A stretch of 64,000 bases of DNA from NCBI GenBank assembly GCA_900545225.1, contig UQXZ01000004.1, forward strand, positions 62,001-126,000, given 5' to 3'. Below are positions 50,918 to 60,367 of this stretch, in pieces (the stretch's first letter is position 1; each line of letters begins with the position of its first letter). The notes beneath the pieces were generated by a model. The model saw only the letters and a list, made by a program, of their open reading frames with translations, was not told the DNA's origin and made no database searches. Made by a program: the position numbers and the translations under genes. Origin of the DNA: an uncultured Eubacteriales bacterium (GTDB taxonomy: Bacteria; Bacillota; Clostridia; Lachnospirales; Lachnospiraceae).

Positions 50918-52441
50918 ATGGCGCTTAAAATAATTATGCTCGTTGCTTTCTTCGCAGTAATGATCGGTGTAGGTTTTTACTGTCGTAAAGAAGCACAAAA
51001 TGTAGATGGATTTGTACTTGGAGGCCGTAAAGTAGGACCATGGCTTACAGCATTTGCATATGGAACGAGCTACTTTAGTGCGGTTGTATTCGTAGGATAC
51101 GCCGGACAGTTTGGATGGAAGTATGGTATAGCTTCCACATGGGCAGGTATAGGAAATGCGGTTATTGGTTCTCTTCTTGCATGGATTATCCTTGGTAAGA
51201 GAACAAGAATTATGTCACACACATTAAATTCTTCAACTATGCCTGATTTCTTTGGTAAACGATTTGATGCCAAGTCACTTAAGATTGGTGCTTCAATAAT
51301 TACATTCGTTTTCCTTATTCCATATACTGCTTCTTTATATAACGGTTTATCACGACTTTTCGGTATGGCATTTAATATCGATTACACAATTTGTGTAATT
51401 ATCATGGCTGTACTTACAGGTGTTTACGTTATTGCAGGTGGATATATGGCAACTGCAATCAATGACTTTATTCAGGGTATTGTAATGCTCGGAGGTATTG
51501 TTGCCGTAATCATCGCAGTAATTAACGGTAAGGGTGGATTTGCCTCAGCATTTGCACAAATGACACAGGTAAGTGATCCTTCTGTTGGAGCAGAGCAGGG
51601 AGCCTTTGCAAGTATATTTGGTCCGGATCCAATCGGACTTTTGGGAGTTGTAATTCTGACATCTCTTGGTACATGGGGACTTCCACAGATGGTTCAGAAG
51701 TTCTACGCAATTAAGGACGAAAGTGCCATCAAGAAGGGAACAATAATTTCTACAATCTTTGCACTTGTTGTTGCAGGTGGATGTTATTTCCTTGGAGGAT
51801 TCGGAAGATTATTCGCAGATCAGATTGACGTTAAGGCAGGCGGATATGACTCAATTATCCCTACAATGCTTTCAGGACTTCCTGATATTCTTATCGGAAT
51901 AGTTGTAATCCTCGTTCTTTCAGCTTCAATGTCAACATTATCAAGCCTTGTTCTTACAAGTAGCTCAACAATCACAATTGACCTTGTAAATGAAGCTAAG
52001 AAAAAGAAGATGTCTGACAAGTCACAGGTTCTTCTTATGAGAGTGCTTATTGTTGTATTTATTGCACTTTCAGTAATTATTGCGATTGTTCAGTACAAAT
52101 CAAATGTTACATTTATCGCTCAGCTTATGGGTATTTCATGGGGAGCACTTGCAGGAGCATTTCTTGCACCATTCCTTTACTCATTATTCTGGAAGGGTAC
52201 AACTAAGGCAGCATGCTGGGTTAACTTCGTATTTTCAGTTACATTTATGTTAATTGACTTATTTGGTAACTTAACAGGAGCTCAGATTTTACCGGTTCTC
52301 CTTCGTTCACCTATCAATGCAGGTGCGTTCTGTATGCTTGTAGGCTTTGCGATTGTTCCTATTGTGTCAGCTTTCACAAAGAAGCCATCTGTAGGAATTA
52401 CAGAATTTGCTTTCTCTGATATTGGTAAGAAAAATAAGTAA
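50918..52441 (+). CDS. Sodium:solute symporter (SSS family)
   Basis: 507 aa with about 13 membrane helices. Motifs include VDGFVLGGRKVGPWLTAFAYG, TYFSAVVFVGYAG-like SYFSAVVFVGYAGQFGWKYG, GGYMATAINDFIQG and SASMSTLSSLVLTSSS, all SSS features. The last gene of the iorA-iorB-paaK-ACT operon, 22 bases after the ACT gene; it probably imports an aromatic amino acid or a related acid with Na+. The substrate is inferred only from the neighbours. Confidence 0.9.
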   Translation: MALKIIMLVAFFAVMIGVGFYCRKEAQNVDGFVLGGRKVGPWLTAFAYGTSYFSAVVFVGYAGQFGWKYGIASTWAGIGNAVIGSLLAWIILGKRTRIMSHTLNSSTMPDFFGKRFDAKSLKIGASIITFVFLIPYTASLYNGLSRLFGMAFNIDYTICVIIMAVLTGVYVIAGGYMATAINDFIQGIVMLGGIVAVIIAVINGKGGFASAFAQMTQVSDPSVGAEQGAFASIFGPDPIGLLGVVILTSLGTWGLPQMVQKFYAIKDESAIKKGTIISTIFALVVAGGCYFLGGFGRLFADQIDVKAGGYDSIIPTMLSGLPDILIGIVVILVLSASMSTLSSLVLTSSSTITIDLVNEAKKKKMSDKSQVLLMRVLIVVFIALSVIIAIVQYKSNVTFIAQLMGISWGALAGAFLAPFLYSLFWKGTTKAACWVNFVFSVTFMLIDLFGNLTGAQILPVLLRSPINAGAFCMLVGFAIVPIVSAFTKKPSVGITEFAFSDIGKKNK

Positions 52442-52530
52442 TATAGTACATTGAGAGGATATATCCGGGCGGTTATATATTATACAATTAAGTTATGAGA
52501 TAAATGTTCTTTTAAGAAGGGAGAATTCCT

Positions 52531-53028
52531 ATGAAAGATGATGTAAAAGCTTGTGTTAACAGCAGACTGGACTTTATTAATAACTATCTGGATGTAACCC
52601 CTGAGCATAAAGCTGAATGTGATCAGTTTATAAATGACATAACTGCACTTGGCGAATCATGTGCTGATTATGCTGAATTTGAGAGCAGATTCGCATCAGA
52701 AGGCTTAGGTGATCAGTTCAACTCAATGGTTGGAAGAATTCCACAGAAGACTCATAAAATGACCAAAGAAGAAAAAGACTTTTCAAAGGCAACAATGAAA
52801 CAGATTCTTAATGAAAACAAAGGTCAGATAGCTTCTGACATTGCACAGGAAGCTGCGGAAACAGCAACACTCCATGCAAAGGATGAACTCATAGCTGAAA
52901 ACCGAAAGAGAATGATAAAAGAAGGTGTGTTTGATGAGTATGCAAGAGCCTCAAACGTAGCTTCAGATATTGAGAATATTTTCGGATTCTTCAAGAAACG
53001 TAAAAAAGATAAAGACGATGGGAAATAA
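52531..53028 (+). CDS. Helical cytoplasmic protein of unknown function
   Basis: 165 aa, preceded by AAGGGAG. It is charged and mostly helical, with no signal peptide or membrane segment and a basic end (FFKKRKKDKDDGK). The N-terminal part (MKDDVKACVNSRLDFINNYL) suggests a helical bundle. I do not recognise a family. The gap of 90 bases after the symporter and the terminator after it allow either a separate transcript or readthrough. Confidence 0.7.
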   Translation: MKDDVKACVNSRLDFINNYLDVTPEHKAECDQFINDITALGESCADYAEFESRFASEGLGDQFNSMVGRIPQKTHKMTKEEKDFSKATMKQILNENKGQIASDIAQEAAETATLHAKDELIAENRKRMIKEGVFDEYARASNVASDIENIFGFFKKRKKDKDDGK

Positions 53029-53040
53029 ATGTAAGTTGTA

Positions 53041-53103
53041 AAATTACTTATGCAGGTTACTCACAAATTACTTATGCTAATTGTATATATAAGTTACTTA
53101 TAC
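53041..53103 (+). repeat. Three spaced copies of a 13-mer (AAATTACTTATGC)
   Basis: Copies at 53041-53053 and 53065-53077 are identical; 53091-53103 (AAGTTACTTATAC) differs at two positions. Spacing is 24 and 26 bases. They lie between a stop codon and a terminator. Confidence 0.6.
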
Positions 53104-53107
53104 AAAT

Positions 53108-53144
53108 AAAAAAAGGGTCCCGGGGTTTCCCGGGGCCCTTTTTG
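53108..53144. terminator. Strong bidirectional terminator
   Basis: AAAAAGGGTCCCGGGG / CCCGGGGCCCTTTTT with a 4-base loop between convergent genes. Confidence 0.92.
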
Positions 53145-53254
53145 TTTACAATCAGATTTATATTAATACGAATTCGTTTTGTTATCTGAACTAATGTGTT
53201 CTAATCCGATACCAATCAATATGAAATCATTAAATTCTAAATCCGATACCATCC

Positions 53255-55249
53255 TTAGTGATGTGATGGAGCGTTAAGATCAAGCATTGCATATGCAACA
53301 TTTGTTTTAAGCTTCTTAGCATCTTCATAAGGTAAGATACCATTTTCGAATTCATCCTGAATAATAGTATTCTCTATTTCAAGAGCTCTTCTTTCTACTC
53401 TTATGAGATCCGGCTCATCAATGTTTGAAGGATCGTCTAATTCAATATAGTAGTTAAGTCTGCTTAAATTAAATTCATATTTCTGGATGTATAATTCAAG
53501 TGCTTCAGAAGCAGGATCAGCCTCATATTCTTCTCTAAGCTTTGAAAGAACATATTCAGTGTTCGATTTTGTAACTGTGATAAATGTATCCTTAGTTACA
53601 ACAGAATCACTACCCTCAGCCTTAGCAATTCTTCTTGCCTTAAGCTTTGTGAAGAAGTTGCTGATTGCAATGGATGTTACGCTACGACGTCTGTGATTAG
53701 GGTTCTGATTTTCAATCAGTCTGTTGAAGTGATCAACGCCTTCTACATCAATAACATTGTCGTATTTAAGCTTTTTAACGTTCTCTTTTTTCCACTCAAT
53801 AACCTTATCGTGAACCTTGTCAAGTTCCTTAGTAGTATCCTTGTTACCGAGAAGTGTCATCTGAATATCATCAGCCCAGTCTCTGTATCTGAAAGTTACG
53901 ATGTTAGTTTCAGCTCTTGTCTGAGCAGTAGCTTCTGCTTCAAGAGCATCGGCAACCTGTAAGAAAATGTTAACTCTTGCTTCATCTATCTGTCTTGGAG
54001 AAAGAGATTTATTCTCAACAGGAGCGACGATAGGAAGGAAGATAATTGCAAGTGAAACAATGATAACACCCATGGCGATAACGCTGATTTCGTCAAGCAG
54101 TGGGAATTCAGTACCATTTGCAAGCACGGCAGGTATACCTCCGATGGCAGCCCATGTGATGGCGCCTCGTGCTCCTGACATTGCAAACAGTAATGCGGCC
54201 CTTACTTTAGAAATAGGATGCTGTTCTGCGTATACATACTTTGGAAGTGTAAGCAGAGACCATAAGAAACGTATAAGGAGAATAACTCCGGATACGATAA
54301 GTATGATCCAAAGTGCCCACCAGTGATCGATTTCCATATGGTTGAAGATAAGAGCCTCAAGTGTATGAGGAATCTGCATACCTAAGTATACGAAAATGAG
54401 TCCGTCCAATGTAAATGACATGAAACTCCATACATTCTTTGCACCGTTATCAAGTCTGATAGCCTCTCCAACCTTTTCATCATATTCAAATGTAGAAATG
54501 ATACCTGCAAGGAAGATGGCAACAACACCACTTACGTGGAAGTGATCAGCGATGATGTATGCGAAGAATGGGAATACAACACCGATAAGTGTGTGAAGCG
54601 GAGTCTTCTTAATACCCTGAGTATAAAGGAAACGAACAAGTAAGAACTTGCCGATACCTAGTATAGCTCCGACTAAGAGACCACCACCGAGTTCCATAAG
54701 GAATTCAAGTACGGCATGATCTAAATGAGCGCCTTCGCCACCCATTACATTGATACATGTCTGAAGGAAAATAACGGATGTTACTTCAGCGAAAATAGAC
54801 TCATTTTTCAAAAGTTCCATGAGTCTGTGTGGAACATTGCTGTGCTTTTCTACGTTATCAACAGCAATATGATCCGTTGAGCCGAGGGCAGACATAAGAG
54901 TTATGGCAGCTACGACTGTAATCTGTGGAATAAGGCTTCTAAGTACAAGACCTGTAATGAAACCTGTGATTAATAAAAGGACAATAGCCATATTGGCGAT
55001 AGTTCCCTTCATTTTCCACAAATCCTTACGGCTTATTTCCATACCACCGTAATAAACGAGTGGAGCGATGAATATTAAATGGAAATATTCATGCGAAATA
55101 TGGAAATGTGCCGCTAACGGAAGAAATGAAATAGCAATACCGATACCAATCTTAATTAACGGGCTTGCGATTGCCGGTATGAACTCGGCAAGGATATCGG
55201 CTAAAACCACGGCAAATACCATGATCAGAAGCACGACCAAGAAATCCAT
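53255..55249 (-). CDS. CPA1-type Na+/H+ antiporter with long cytoplasmic tail
   Basis: 664 aa from ATG 55249, set by GGAGG 7 bases upstream; an in-frame start 20 codons earlier lacks that site. Membrane part about residues 1-415: MSALGSTDHIAVDNV and NESIFAEVTSVI are the NhaP/CPA1 ion-site region, and AMSGARGAITWAA follows. The cytoplasmic tail (about 250 residues, helical and charged) ends with LNAPSHH and is longer than in simple NhaP proteins, suggesting a regulatory domain. It exports Na+ (or K+) against protons. Single gene. Confidence 0.9.
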   Translation of the reverse strand: MDFLVVLLIMVFAVVLADILAEFIPAIASPLIKIGIGIAISFLPLAAHFHISHEYFHLIFIAPLVYYGGMEISRKDLWKMKGTIANMAIVLLLITGFITGLVLRSLIPQITVVAAITLMSALGSTDHIAVDNVEKHSNVPHRLMELLKNESIFAEVTSVIFLQTCINVMGGEGAHLDHAVLEFLMELGGGLLVGAILGIGKFLLVRFLYTQGIKKTPLHTLIGVVFPFFAYIIADHFHVSGVVAIFLAGIISTFEYDEKVGEAIRLDNGAKNVWSFMSFTLDGLIFVYLGMQIPHTLEALIFNHMEIDHWWALWIILIVSGVILLIRFLWSLLTLPKYVYAEQHPISKVRAALLFAMSGARGAITWAAIGGIPAVLANGTEFPLLDEISVIAMGVIIVSLAIIFLPIVAPVENKSLSPRQIDEARVNIFLQVADALEAEATAQTRAETNIVTFRYRDWADDIQMTLLGNKDTTKELDKVHDKVIEWKKENVKKLKYDNVIDVEGVDHFNRLIENQNPNHRRRSVTSIAISNFFTKLKARRIAKAEGSDSVVTKDTFITVTKSNTEYVLSKLREEYEADPASEALELYIQKYEFNLSRLNYYIELDDPSNIDEPDLIRVERRALEIENTIIQDEFENGILPYEDAKKLKTNVAYAMLDLNAPSHH

Positions 55250-55394
55250 ACATTTACCTCCTTTTTTCAATATAAAATTGTGTGTTAATACGAGTGCTGA
55301 AATGAACACTGATACATATATTACAGAGCAATTATAACATATGCAAAAAGTCCATATGAATAAAAAATAAATTTTTTATTGTAACAATATTAGT

Positions 55395-55421
55395 GATTAA
55401 ATTTTAAGAAAAAATTTAATC
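55395..55421. other. Hairpin in the region upstream of the antiporter
   Basis: GATTAAATTTT / AAAATTTAATC, 11 bp perfect, 5-base loop, in the 330-base divergent gap (55250-55579) between the antiporter and the next gene. No other feature is visible in that gap. Confidence 0.4.
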
Positions 55422-55579
55422 GGAAGTTAATTCGGGGGTTCATTATTCCGGGAGATATTTTTACATAATCGCAGATACAGATTATTTAATGATAAACTTA
55501 AAAAAATTTTGATATTTAACTTAAAAAAATATAGAATAGGTAGAAATATTTTAAAAATAAGAAAGGCGGTGAAATGGGA

Positions 55580-56005
55580 ATGGATAATAAAAATATTATT
55601 GTACTGGTAATTGTAATTGCATTAATAGCACTATTTGCCTTTCAGACATATTCAAGAATGAAGAAAAGAGTAGACAGCGAAAATAAGCAGTTCGAGGAAA
55701 TGCAGAAGAAGGAAAGACGTGAGGCAGTGGAAAAGGTAATCAGAGAGCGAAAAGAGCAGTTTGAGCAGGAAGAAAAGCTTAAGCAGGCACAGGCTGAAGG
55801 TGATATTGAAGATGTTGCCAGTGAATGTGATATTGCCAAAGCCAGAGTTGACGAAAATGATAAAAATGAGAACGGCAAAGATAATAATGAAAATAATGCA
55901 GATAAAAATGATCCTGCAACAGCCGACGAAAGCGAATACTCAATATATCCGGATGATTACGAATATATGAGAGATAACAGAACCGACGATTTAACAAAGC
56001 TTTAA
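55580..56005 (+). CDS. Single-pass membrane protein with acidic/Asn-rich tail
   Basis: About 141 aa; ATGs at 55574 and 55580 both follow GGCGGTG, and the spacing favours 55580. One membrane helix (NIIVLVIVIALIALFAFQTY), a charged coiled coil of about 60 residues (SENKQFEEMQKKERREAVEKV...), then a low-complexity Asp/Asn/Glu stretch (DENDKNENGKDNNENNADKN). The function is unknown. No close operon partner. Confidence 0.6.
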   Translation: MDNKNIIVLVIVIALIALFAFQTYSRMKKRVDSENKQFEEMQKKERREAVEKVIRERKEQFEQEEKLKQAQAEGDIEDVASECDIAKARVDENDKNENGKDNNENNADKNDPATADESEYSIYPDDYEYMRDNRTDDLTKL

Positions 56006-56143
56006 TTATAATTATCGGTTATGATTCGTGATTTAATTGAATTCCAGTTTATTGTTGTAAGTTAATAAGCTTCAATTATCGGATAAATCTGCGACGTAAT
56101 CATTTTTAAATTAATTATAGATATATGTAAGAGGGTGTTTTTA

Positions 56144-56872
56144 GTGCCGATAGGCGTAATTGTAAACTCAATTGTAATTTTCGCAGGAGGCCTTTTAGGC
56201 GGAGCTGTAGGTAATAAGCTCAGCGAAGGAATTAAAGAAAAACTCATAATGATATTTGGTTTATGCTCCATGGCCATGGGTATAACCACTGTTATCCTTA
56301 TGAAAAACATGCCTGCCGTAATTCTTGCAATACTTGTGGGAACTGTAATAGGCAGCGTGATTCATTTCAACAGAATAATCGAAAAGGGTGCGACAAAGCT
56401 TGAGCAGATAATCACAAAGATTATTCCTATGAAACAGGAAAATTTAACTGCTGAAGAAGAAACAGTCAGAAAAAATGGCCTGGTTACTGTAATTGTACTT
56501 TTCTGTGCCAGCGGAACAGGTATCTACGGATCCATTATTTCCGGAATGAACGGAGACAACAGTATATTATTTTCAAAATCAATACTGGATTTCTTCTCTG
56601 TAATTATATTTACATGTGCATATGGTGCCATTGTAAAATACATTTCCATACCGCAGTTTATTATTTTCATAATAATATTCTACCTGGCGAAAGTCATTTT
56701 CCCACTCACCACACCGGATATGCTCAATGACTTCAGAGCAGTAAGTGGAATTTTAATGATTGCCAACGGCTTCAGAATCATGAACCTGAAAATGTTCCCG
56801 GTTGCGGACATGATACCGGCCATGATTCTTGTATTTCCATTAAGCGCCATCTGGTCAATGATACAGTTTTAA
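56144..56872 (+). CDS. DUF554 family membrane protein
   Basis: 242 aa from a GTG at 56144 with GAGGG 9 bases upstream; another GTG at 56135 is too close to that site. Six or seven hydrophobic segments. The start VPIGVIVNSIVIFAGGLLGG, the mid segment CSMAMGITTVILMKNMPAVIL and FRAVSGILMIANGFRIMNLK match the DUF554 family (YqgA-like). The role is not known. Single gene. Confidence 0.85.
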   Translation: MPIGVIVNSIVIFAGGLLGGAVGNKLSEGIKEKLIMIFGLCSMAMGITTVILMKNMPAVILAILVGTVIGSVIHFNRIIEKGATKLEQIITKIIPMKQENLTAEEETVRKNGLVTVIVLFCASGTGIYGSIISGMNGDNSILFSKSILDFFSVIIFTCAYGAIVKYISIPQFIIFIIIFYLAKVIFPLTTPDMLNDFRAVSGILMIANGFRIMNLKMFPVADMIPAMILVFPLSAIWSMIQF

Positions 56873-56955
56873 TATCATTTGATAAAAAGGTTGAAATTAG
56901 CGACGGTTATATAATAGAATTAACATATTAAATATTTTGTTTAAGGAGAATTAAA

Positions 56956-57360
56956 ATGGCAGTAGAAAGAACATATCTTATGCTTAAACCTGATTGCATT
57001 CAGAGAGGACTTATGGGCGAGGTTATCGCACGTATCGAGCGTAAGGGTTACAAGATCGTTGACGCAAAGATGATGAACCTTGATGAGGCTATTCTTCGTG
57101 AGCATTATGCACACATCGCTGACAAGCCTTTCTTCCCAGAAATCGTTGAATATATGACATCAGGTCCTGTATTCGGTATGATCGTTGAGGGTGAGAACGC
57201 AGTAGCTGGTGCAAGAATCATCATGGGTGCTACAAAGTTCGAAGAAGCTACAGCTGGTACAATCAGAGGTGACTATGCTAACTCAACAGGTCAGAACATC
57301 ATCCATGGTTCAGACTCAGTTGAAAATGCTGAAATCGAAATCAAGAGATTCTTTGGCTAA
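56956..57360 (+). CDS. ndk: Nucleoside diphosphate kinase
   Basis: 134 aa, preceded by AAGGAG. RTYLMLKPDCIQRGLMGEVI, the P-loop region GATKFEEATAGTIRGDYA and NIIHGSDSVENA with the phospho-His (His118) identify Ndk. It balances (d)NTP pools by moving phosphate from ATP to NDPs. Normal length, single gene with its own terminator. Confidence 0.97.
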   Translation: MAVERTYLMLKPDCIQRGLMGEVIARIERKGYKIVDAKMMNLDEAILREHYAHIADKPFFPEIVEYMTSGPVFGMIVEGENAVAGARIIMGATKFEEATAGTIRGDYANSTGQNIIHGSDSVENAEIEIKRFFG

Positions 57361-57390
57361 TTTATAGACCACAGATTCACATAAAGCTGT

Positions 57391-57428
57391 CGGGTATTAC
57401 GATTGTCGTAGTATCCGGCGGTTTTTTT
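57391..57428 (+). terminator. Terminator of ndk
   Basis: CGGGTATTACGA / TCGTAGTATCCG with two G-T wobbles and a 3-base loop, then T7. Confidence 0.8.
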
Positions 57429-57624
57429 GTTTGTAATTATAGTTTCCGGGTAAATTGTGGTTCATTTTATGTAGTGCACATAAGAGAGCTGATATGACAA
57501 AGTGCTTATAACGAAATAGAAATAATATGGCACATATAACACAATATACATGATAAGCATAATCTTACATTAATATATAAACCGTATATATGATGCGAGT
57601 TAACATTATTTATAATTTTTAACG

Positions 57625-57690
57625 TATCCCTACCAGGGGCATTATGTATTTCATCCTGAGTGATATTATTTAGTCTCAACTTATTAAACA
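57625..57690 (+). repeat. Leader element copy 1 upstream of the first methyltransferase
   Basis: About 66 bases starting TATCCCTACCAGGGGCATTA and ending TTATTAAACAA align with 58623-58690 at roughly two thirds of positions, including TATCCCTA, GGCATTA, TGATATT and TTATTAAA blocks. It lies 55 bases before the first methyltransferase start. The remaining sequence of the 57361-57744 gap holds only the ndk terminator. Confidence 0.5.
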
Positions 57691-57744
57691 AAAAGTATTA
57701 TTTAGGAAATGCATATGCATTTGTATGCAATAACAGGGGGATCT

Positions 57745-58401
57745 ATGAGCATCGATTCAAAGGACATTGAAGCAATAGCAAAGTATTGGGATGAAAGATC
57801 TCAGTATTTCGATGAGGAACACAATACAGAAGATTTAAGTCTCTGGTCACAGGAATTAATGAAGCTCCTTAAAGAAGATAATGGAGATGTTAAAAAAATA
57901 CTCGACATAGGCACAGGTACAGGGTTTCTTGCACTTTTACTTGCAGGAAACGGATATGATGTGACAGGTGTGGACATTTCCAAAGAAATGATGGAATTAG
58001 GAAAGAAGAAAGCGGTTGATTGTGGATGTAACATTGATTTTAAATATTCACTCTGCGAAGATATGCCATTTGGAGATAATGAATTCGATGCAGCTGTAAA
58101 TGCAAGAGTTATCTGGACTCTCACAGATCCTGTAAAGGCATTAAATGAGTGGAAGAGAGTAGTTAATCCAGGTGGAAAAGTAATTTCATTTATGAGAGTA
58201 ATGAAGACAGACGGGTCTTCATATTATACAAAAGAAGATGGTGAAATAATACTTCCTCTCAGTAATGCCACAAGAGAAGATTACGTTAAAGTTTATGAAG
58301 ATGCTGGCTATGAGAATATAGAAGTTATAGAACTTCCGGAGGAAATGTCTCATGCAGATTACCCACACTGGACAGCATTTGTTGGGGTAGTGCCACAGTA
58401 A
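57745..58401 (+). CDS. Class I SAM-dependent methyltransferase (copy 1)
   Basis: 218 aa from ATG 57745, set by GGGGG; upstream in-frame starts have no ribosome binding site. SAM motif ILDIGTGTGFLALLLA (about 51-66), VTGVDISKEMMELG, and the acidic motif CEDMPFGDNEFDAAVNARVIW are intact. It is about 65-70 percent identical by eye to the copy at 58702. The substrate is unknown; methylation of a small ligand is suggested by the transporter that follows the second copy. Confidence 0.88.
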   Translation: MSIDSKDIEAIAKYWDERSQYFDEEHNTEDLSLWSQELMKLLKEDNGDVKKILDIGTGTGFLALLLAGNGYDVTGVDISKEMMELGKKKAVDCGCNIDFKYSLCEDMPFGDNEFDAAVNARVIWTLTDPVKALNEWKRVVNPGGKVISFMRVMKTDGSSYYTKEDGEIILPLSNATREDYVKVYEDAGYENIEVIELPEEMSHADYPHWTAFVGVVPQ

Positions 58402-58622
58402 ATTTAAAATGAAAAAATAATAGATTTACTGAAATTAAAATCCAGACTTCCTTATTAATCAATAAATTAATTTATACATAAATTAAAGATTTATATAAAA
58501 CGGTCGGACATTACGGATAGATTTTTCATATAAGTATAGTTACAAGAGTAGCAATTTAAATCAAATTAATAATATAAAGGCTTATTTGGATAATGGTTTA
58601 TATTATTAAGAATATGAATTTA

Positions 58623-58690
58623 TATCCCTATGACAGGCATTACAGAATTTCGCTGCAATGATATTGTCTATCTCGAATTTATTAAAACAA
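58623..58690 (+). repeat. Leader element copy 2 upstream of the second methyltransferase
   Basis: Partner of 57625-57690. It ends 11 bases before the ATG at 58702 and overlaps the ribosome binding region, so it could control translation or transcription of the second methyltransferase and the ABC operon. The rest of the 58402-58701 gap shows nothing I can name. Confidence 0.5.
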
Positions 58691-58701
58691 CAGGAGGATA
58701 T

Positions 58702-59373
58702 ATGGATATTAATACAAAAGATATTGAAGCCATAGCAAATTATTGGGATGAATATGCCCCACTTTTTGATGGTGATCATAATGAAGAAAATATCGATATG
58801 TGGTCAGAGGAGTTGATGAAACTCTTAAATGACGGAGACCAGAATGTAAATAAAGTACTTGATATAGGCACAGGCACAGGCTTCCTTGCTCTTATGCTTG
58901 CGGAGAACGGATGTGACGTAACAGGAATTGATATTTCCAGAGAAATGATGGAAATAGGAATGAGAAAGGCATCTGAGCGCGGACTTAATATTGATTTTAC
59001 ATACTCTCTTTGTGAAGAAATACCTTTTTCTGACAATGAATTTGATGCAGCGGTTAACGCAAGAGTTCTTTGGACTCTCACAGAACCAGTAAAAGCGTTG
59101 AAAGAGTGGAAGAGAGTGGTTCGCCCGGGTGGAAAGATAATTTCCTTTATGAGAGTAGCAAATATAGACGGTTCTTTATATTACAAAAAAGAAGAAGGCG
59201 AAGTGGTGTTGCCTCTTAGCAATGCTACAAGAGAAGATTACATAAGAGTTTACTTGGATGCGGGACTTGTGAATATAGGAGTTATTGAGCTTCCTGAAGA
59301 AATGTCTACTTCAGATATGGGACATTGGACTGCATTTATCGGAGAAGTACCAGATGAAACAACAACTAAATAA
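58702..59373 (+). CDS. Class I SAM-dependent methyltransferase (copy 2), coupled to an ABC importer
   Basis: 223 aa from ATG 58702 (AGGAGG 7 bases upstream). VLDIGTGTGFLALMLAENG, VTGIDISREMMEIG and CEEIPFSDNEFDAAVNARVLW match copy 1. The tail (EVPDETTTK) is extended so that the stop lies 20 bases inside the next gene, an ABC permease, so translation is coupled. That implies that its product or substrate is what the transporter carries, or that it helps use the imported compound, for example a metallophore or corrinoid-like ligand; this is inference. Confidence 0.88.
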   Translation: MDINTKDIEAIANYWDEYAPLFDGDHNEENIDMWSEELMKLLNDGDQNVNKVLDIGTGTGFLALMLAENGCDVTGIDISREMMEIGMRKASERGLNIDFTYSLCEEIPFSDNEFDAAVNARVLWTLTEPVKALKEWKRVVRPGGKIISFMRVANIDGSLYYKKEEGEVVLPLSNATREDYIRVYLDAGLVNIGVIELPEEMSTSDMGHWTAFIGEVPDETTTK

Positions 59374-60367
59374 AAATGCGTTTAAAAAGAGATTTGGAAA
59401 AACTCTCTTAAGCAAAATACTGCTTTTAGTCATATGCATGTTTGTATTATCAATTGTACTTTTTGTCTTATCAAGAATCTCTCCCGGGGATCCGTTGGTT
59501 TCATTTTATGGAGATAAGCTTTATTCCATGGCACCGGAAGAGGTTGCTGCAGCCAGAGCAAGGCTTGGACTGGATCAGAATATAATCGTTCAATACTTTA
59601 AATGGTTAGGTGGAGTATTTACCGGTGATTTTGGTTTATCACTAAAGTATAAGAAGCCTGTGCTTGATGTTGTTATGCCATTGCTTCCAAATACACTGAT
59701 ACTTGGTATTCTGGCATACACAGTAGTTTTTGCATTGGCAATAGTTCTTGCTGTTATATGTGCGGCAAATGAAGATAACTGGATAGACAGAATAATATGT
59801 AAAATTGGCACAACTCTTTACTACACACCAACATTCTGGTTTGGAATCATACTGGTGCTGGTATTCAGCATCACACTAAAGTGGTTTCCAAGTAGTGGTG
59901 CATATGATATAGGGCAATCAGGAAATATTTTAAACAGAATGTGGCATCTTATTTTGCCATTAATTGTAATGGTGGCAAGCCACCTCTGGTATTACGCATA
60001 TATGATAAGAAATAAGCTTCTTGATGAATTGCGAAAAGATTATGTTCTCTTGGCAAGATCAAAGGGCTTGGGAAAATATGAAATTATCTGGAAACACTGT
60101 TTAAGAAATGTAGCTCCTACAATAGTCAGTATTATGGCTATATCAACAACTCATATTATGACCGGAGGAATAATTGTTGAGTCAATATTCGATTATCCGG
60201 GTATAGGAAATCTTGCAATCGAAAGTGCAAAATTACACGATTACAATTTACTTATGCTGACAGTTTTAATAACCGGAATGTTGGTTTTCATTACAAGTCT
60301 TATCGGTCAGACAGTTAATGAAAGAATAGATCCAAGAATGAAAGTTGCGGGGATGTATAAATGGTAG
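59354..60367 (+). CDS. ABC transporter permease, DppB/NikB type
   Basis: 337 aa from ATG 59354 (GGAGAAG upstream), inside the end of the methyltransferase gene. Six membrane helices. LSRISPGDPLVSFYGDKLYS is the typical N-terminal motif of peptide/nickel permeases; the EAA loop is LARSKGLGKYEIIWKHCLRN. It forms the membrane channel with the next gene (7-base overlap). The family imports oligopeptides, dipeptides or nickel complexes. Confidence 0.92.
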   Translation: MKQQLNKNAFKKRFGKTLLSKILLLVICMFVLSIVLFVLSRISPGDPLVSFYGDKLYSMAPEEVAAARARLGLDQNIIVQYFKWLGGVFTGDFGLSLKYKKPVLDVVMPLLPNTLILGILAYTVVFALAIVLAVICAANEDNWIDRIICKIGTTLYYTPTFWFGIILVLVFSITLKWFPSSGAYDIGQSGNILNRMWHLILPLIVMVASHLWYYAYMIRNKLLDELRKDYVLLARSKGLGKYEIIWKHCLRNVAPTIVSIMAISTTHIMTGGIIVESIFDYPGIGNLAIESAKLHDYNLLMLTVLITGMLVFITSLIGQTVNERIDPRMKVAGMYKW

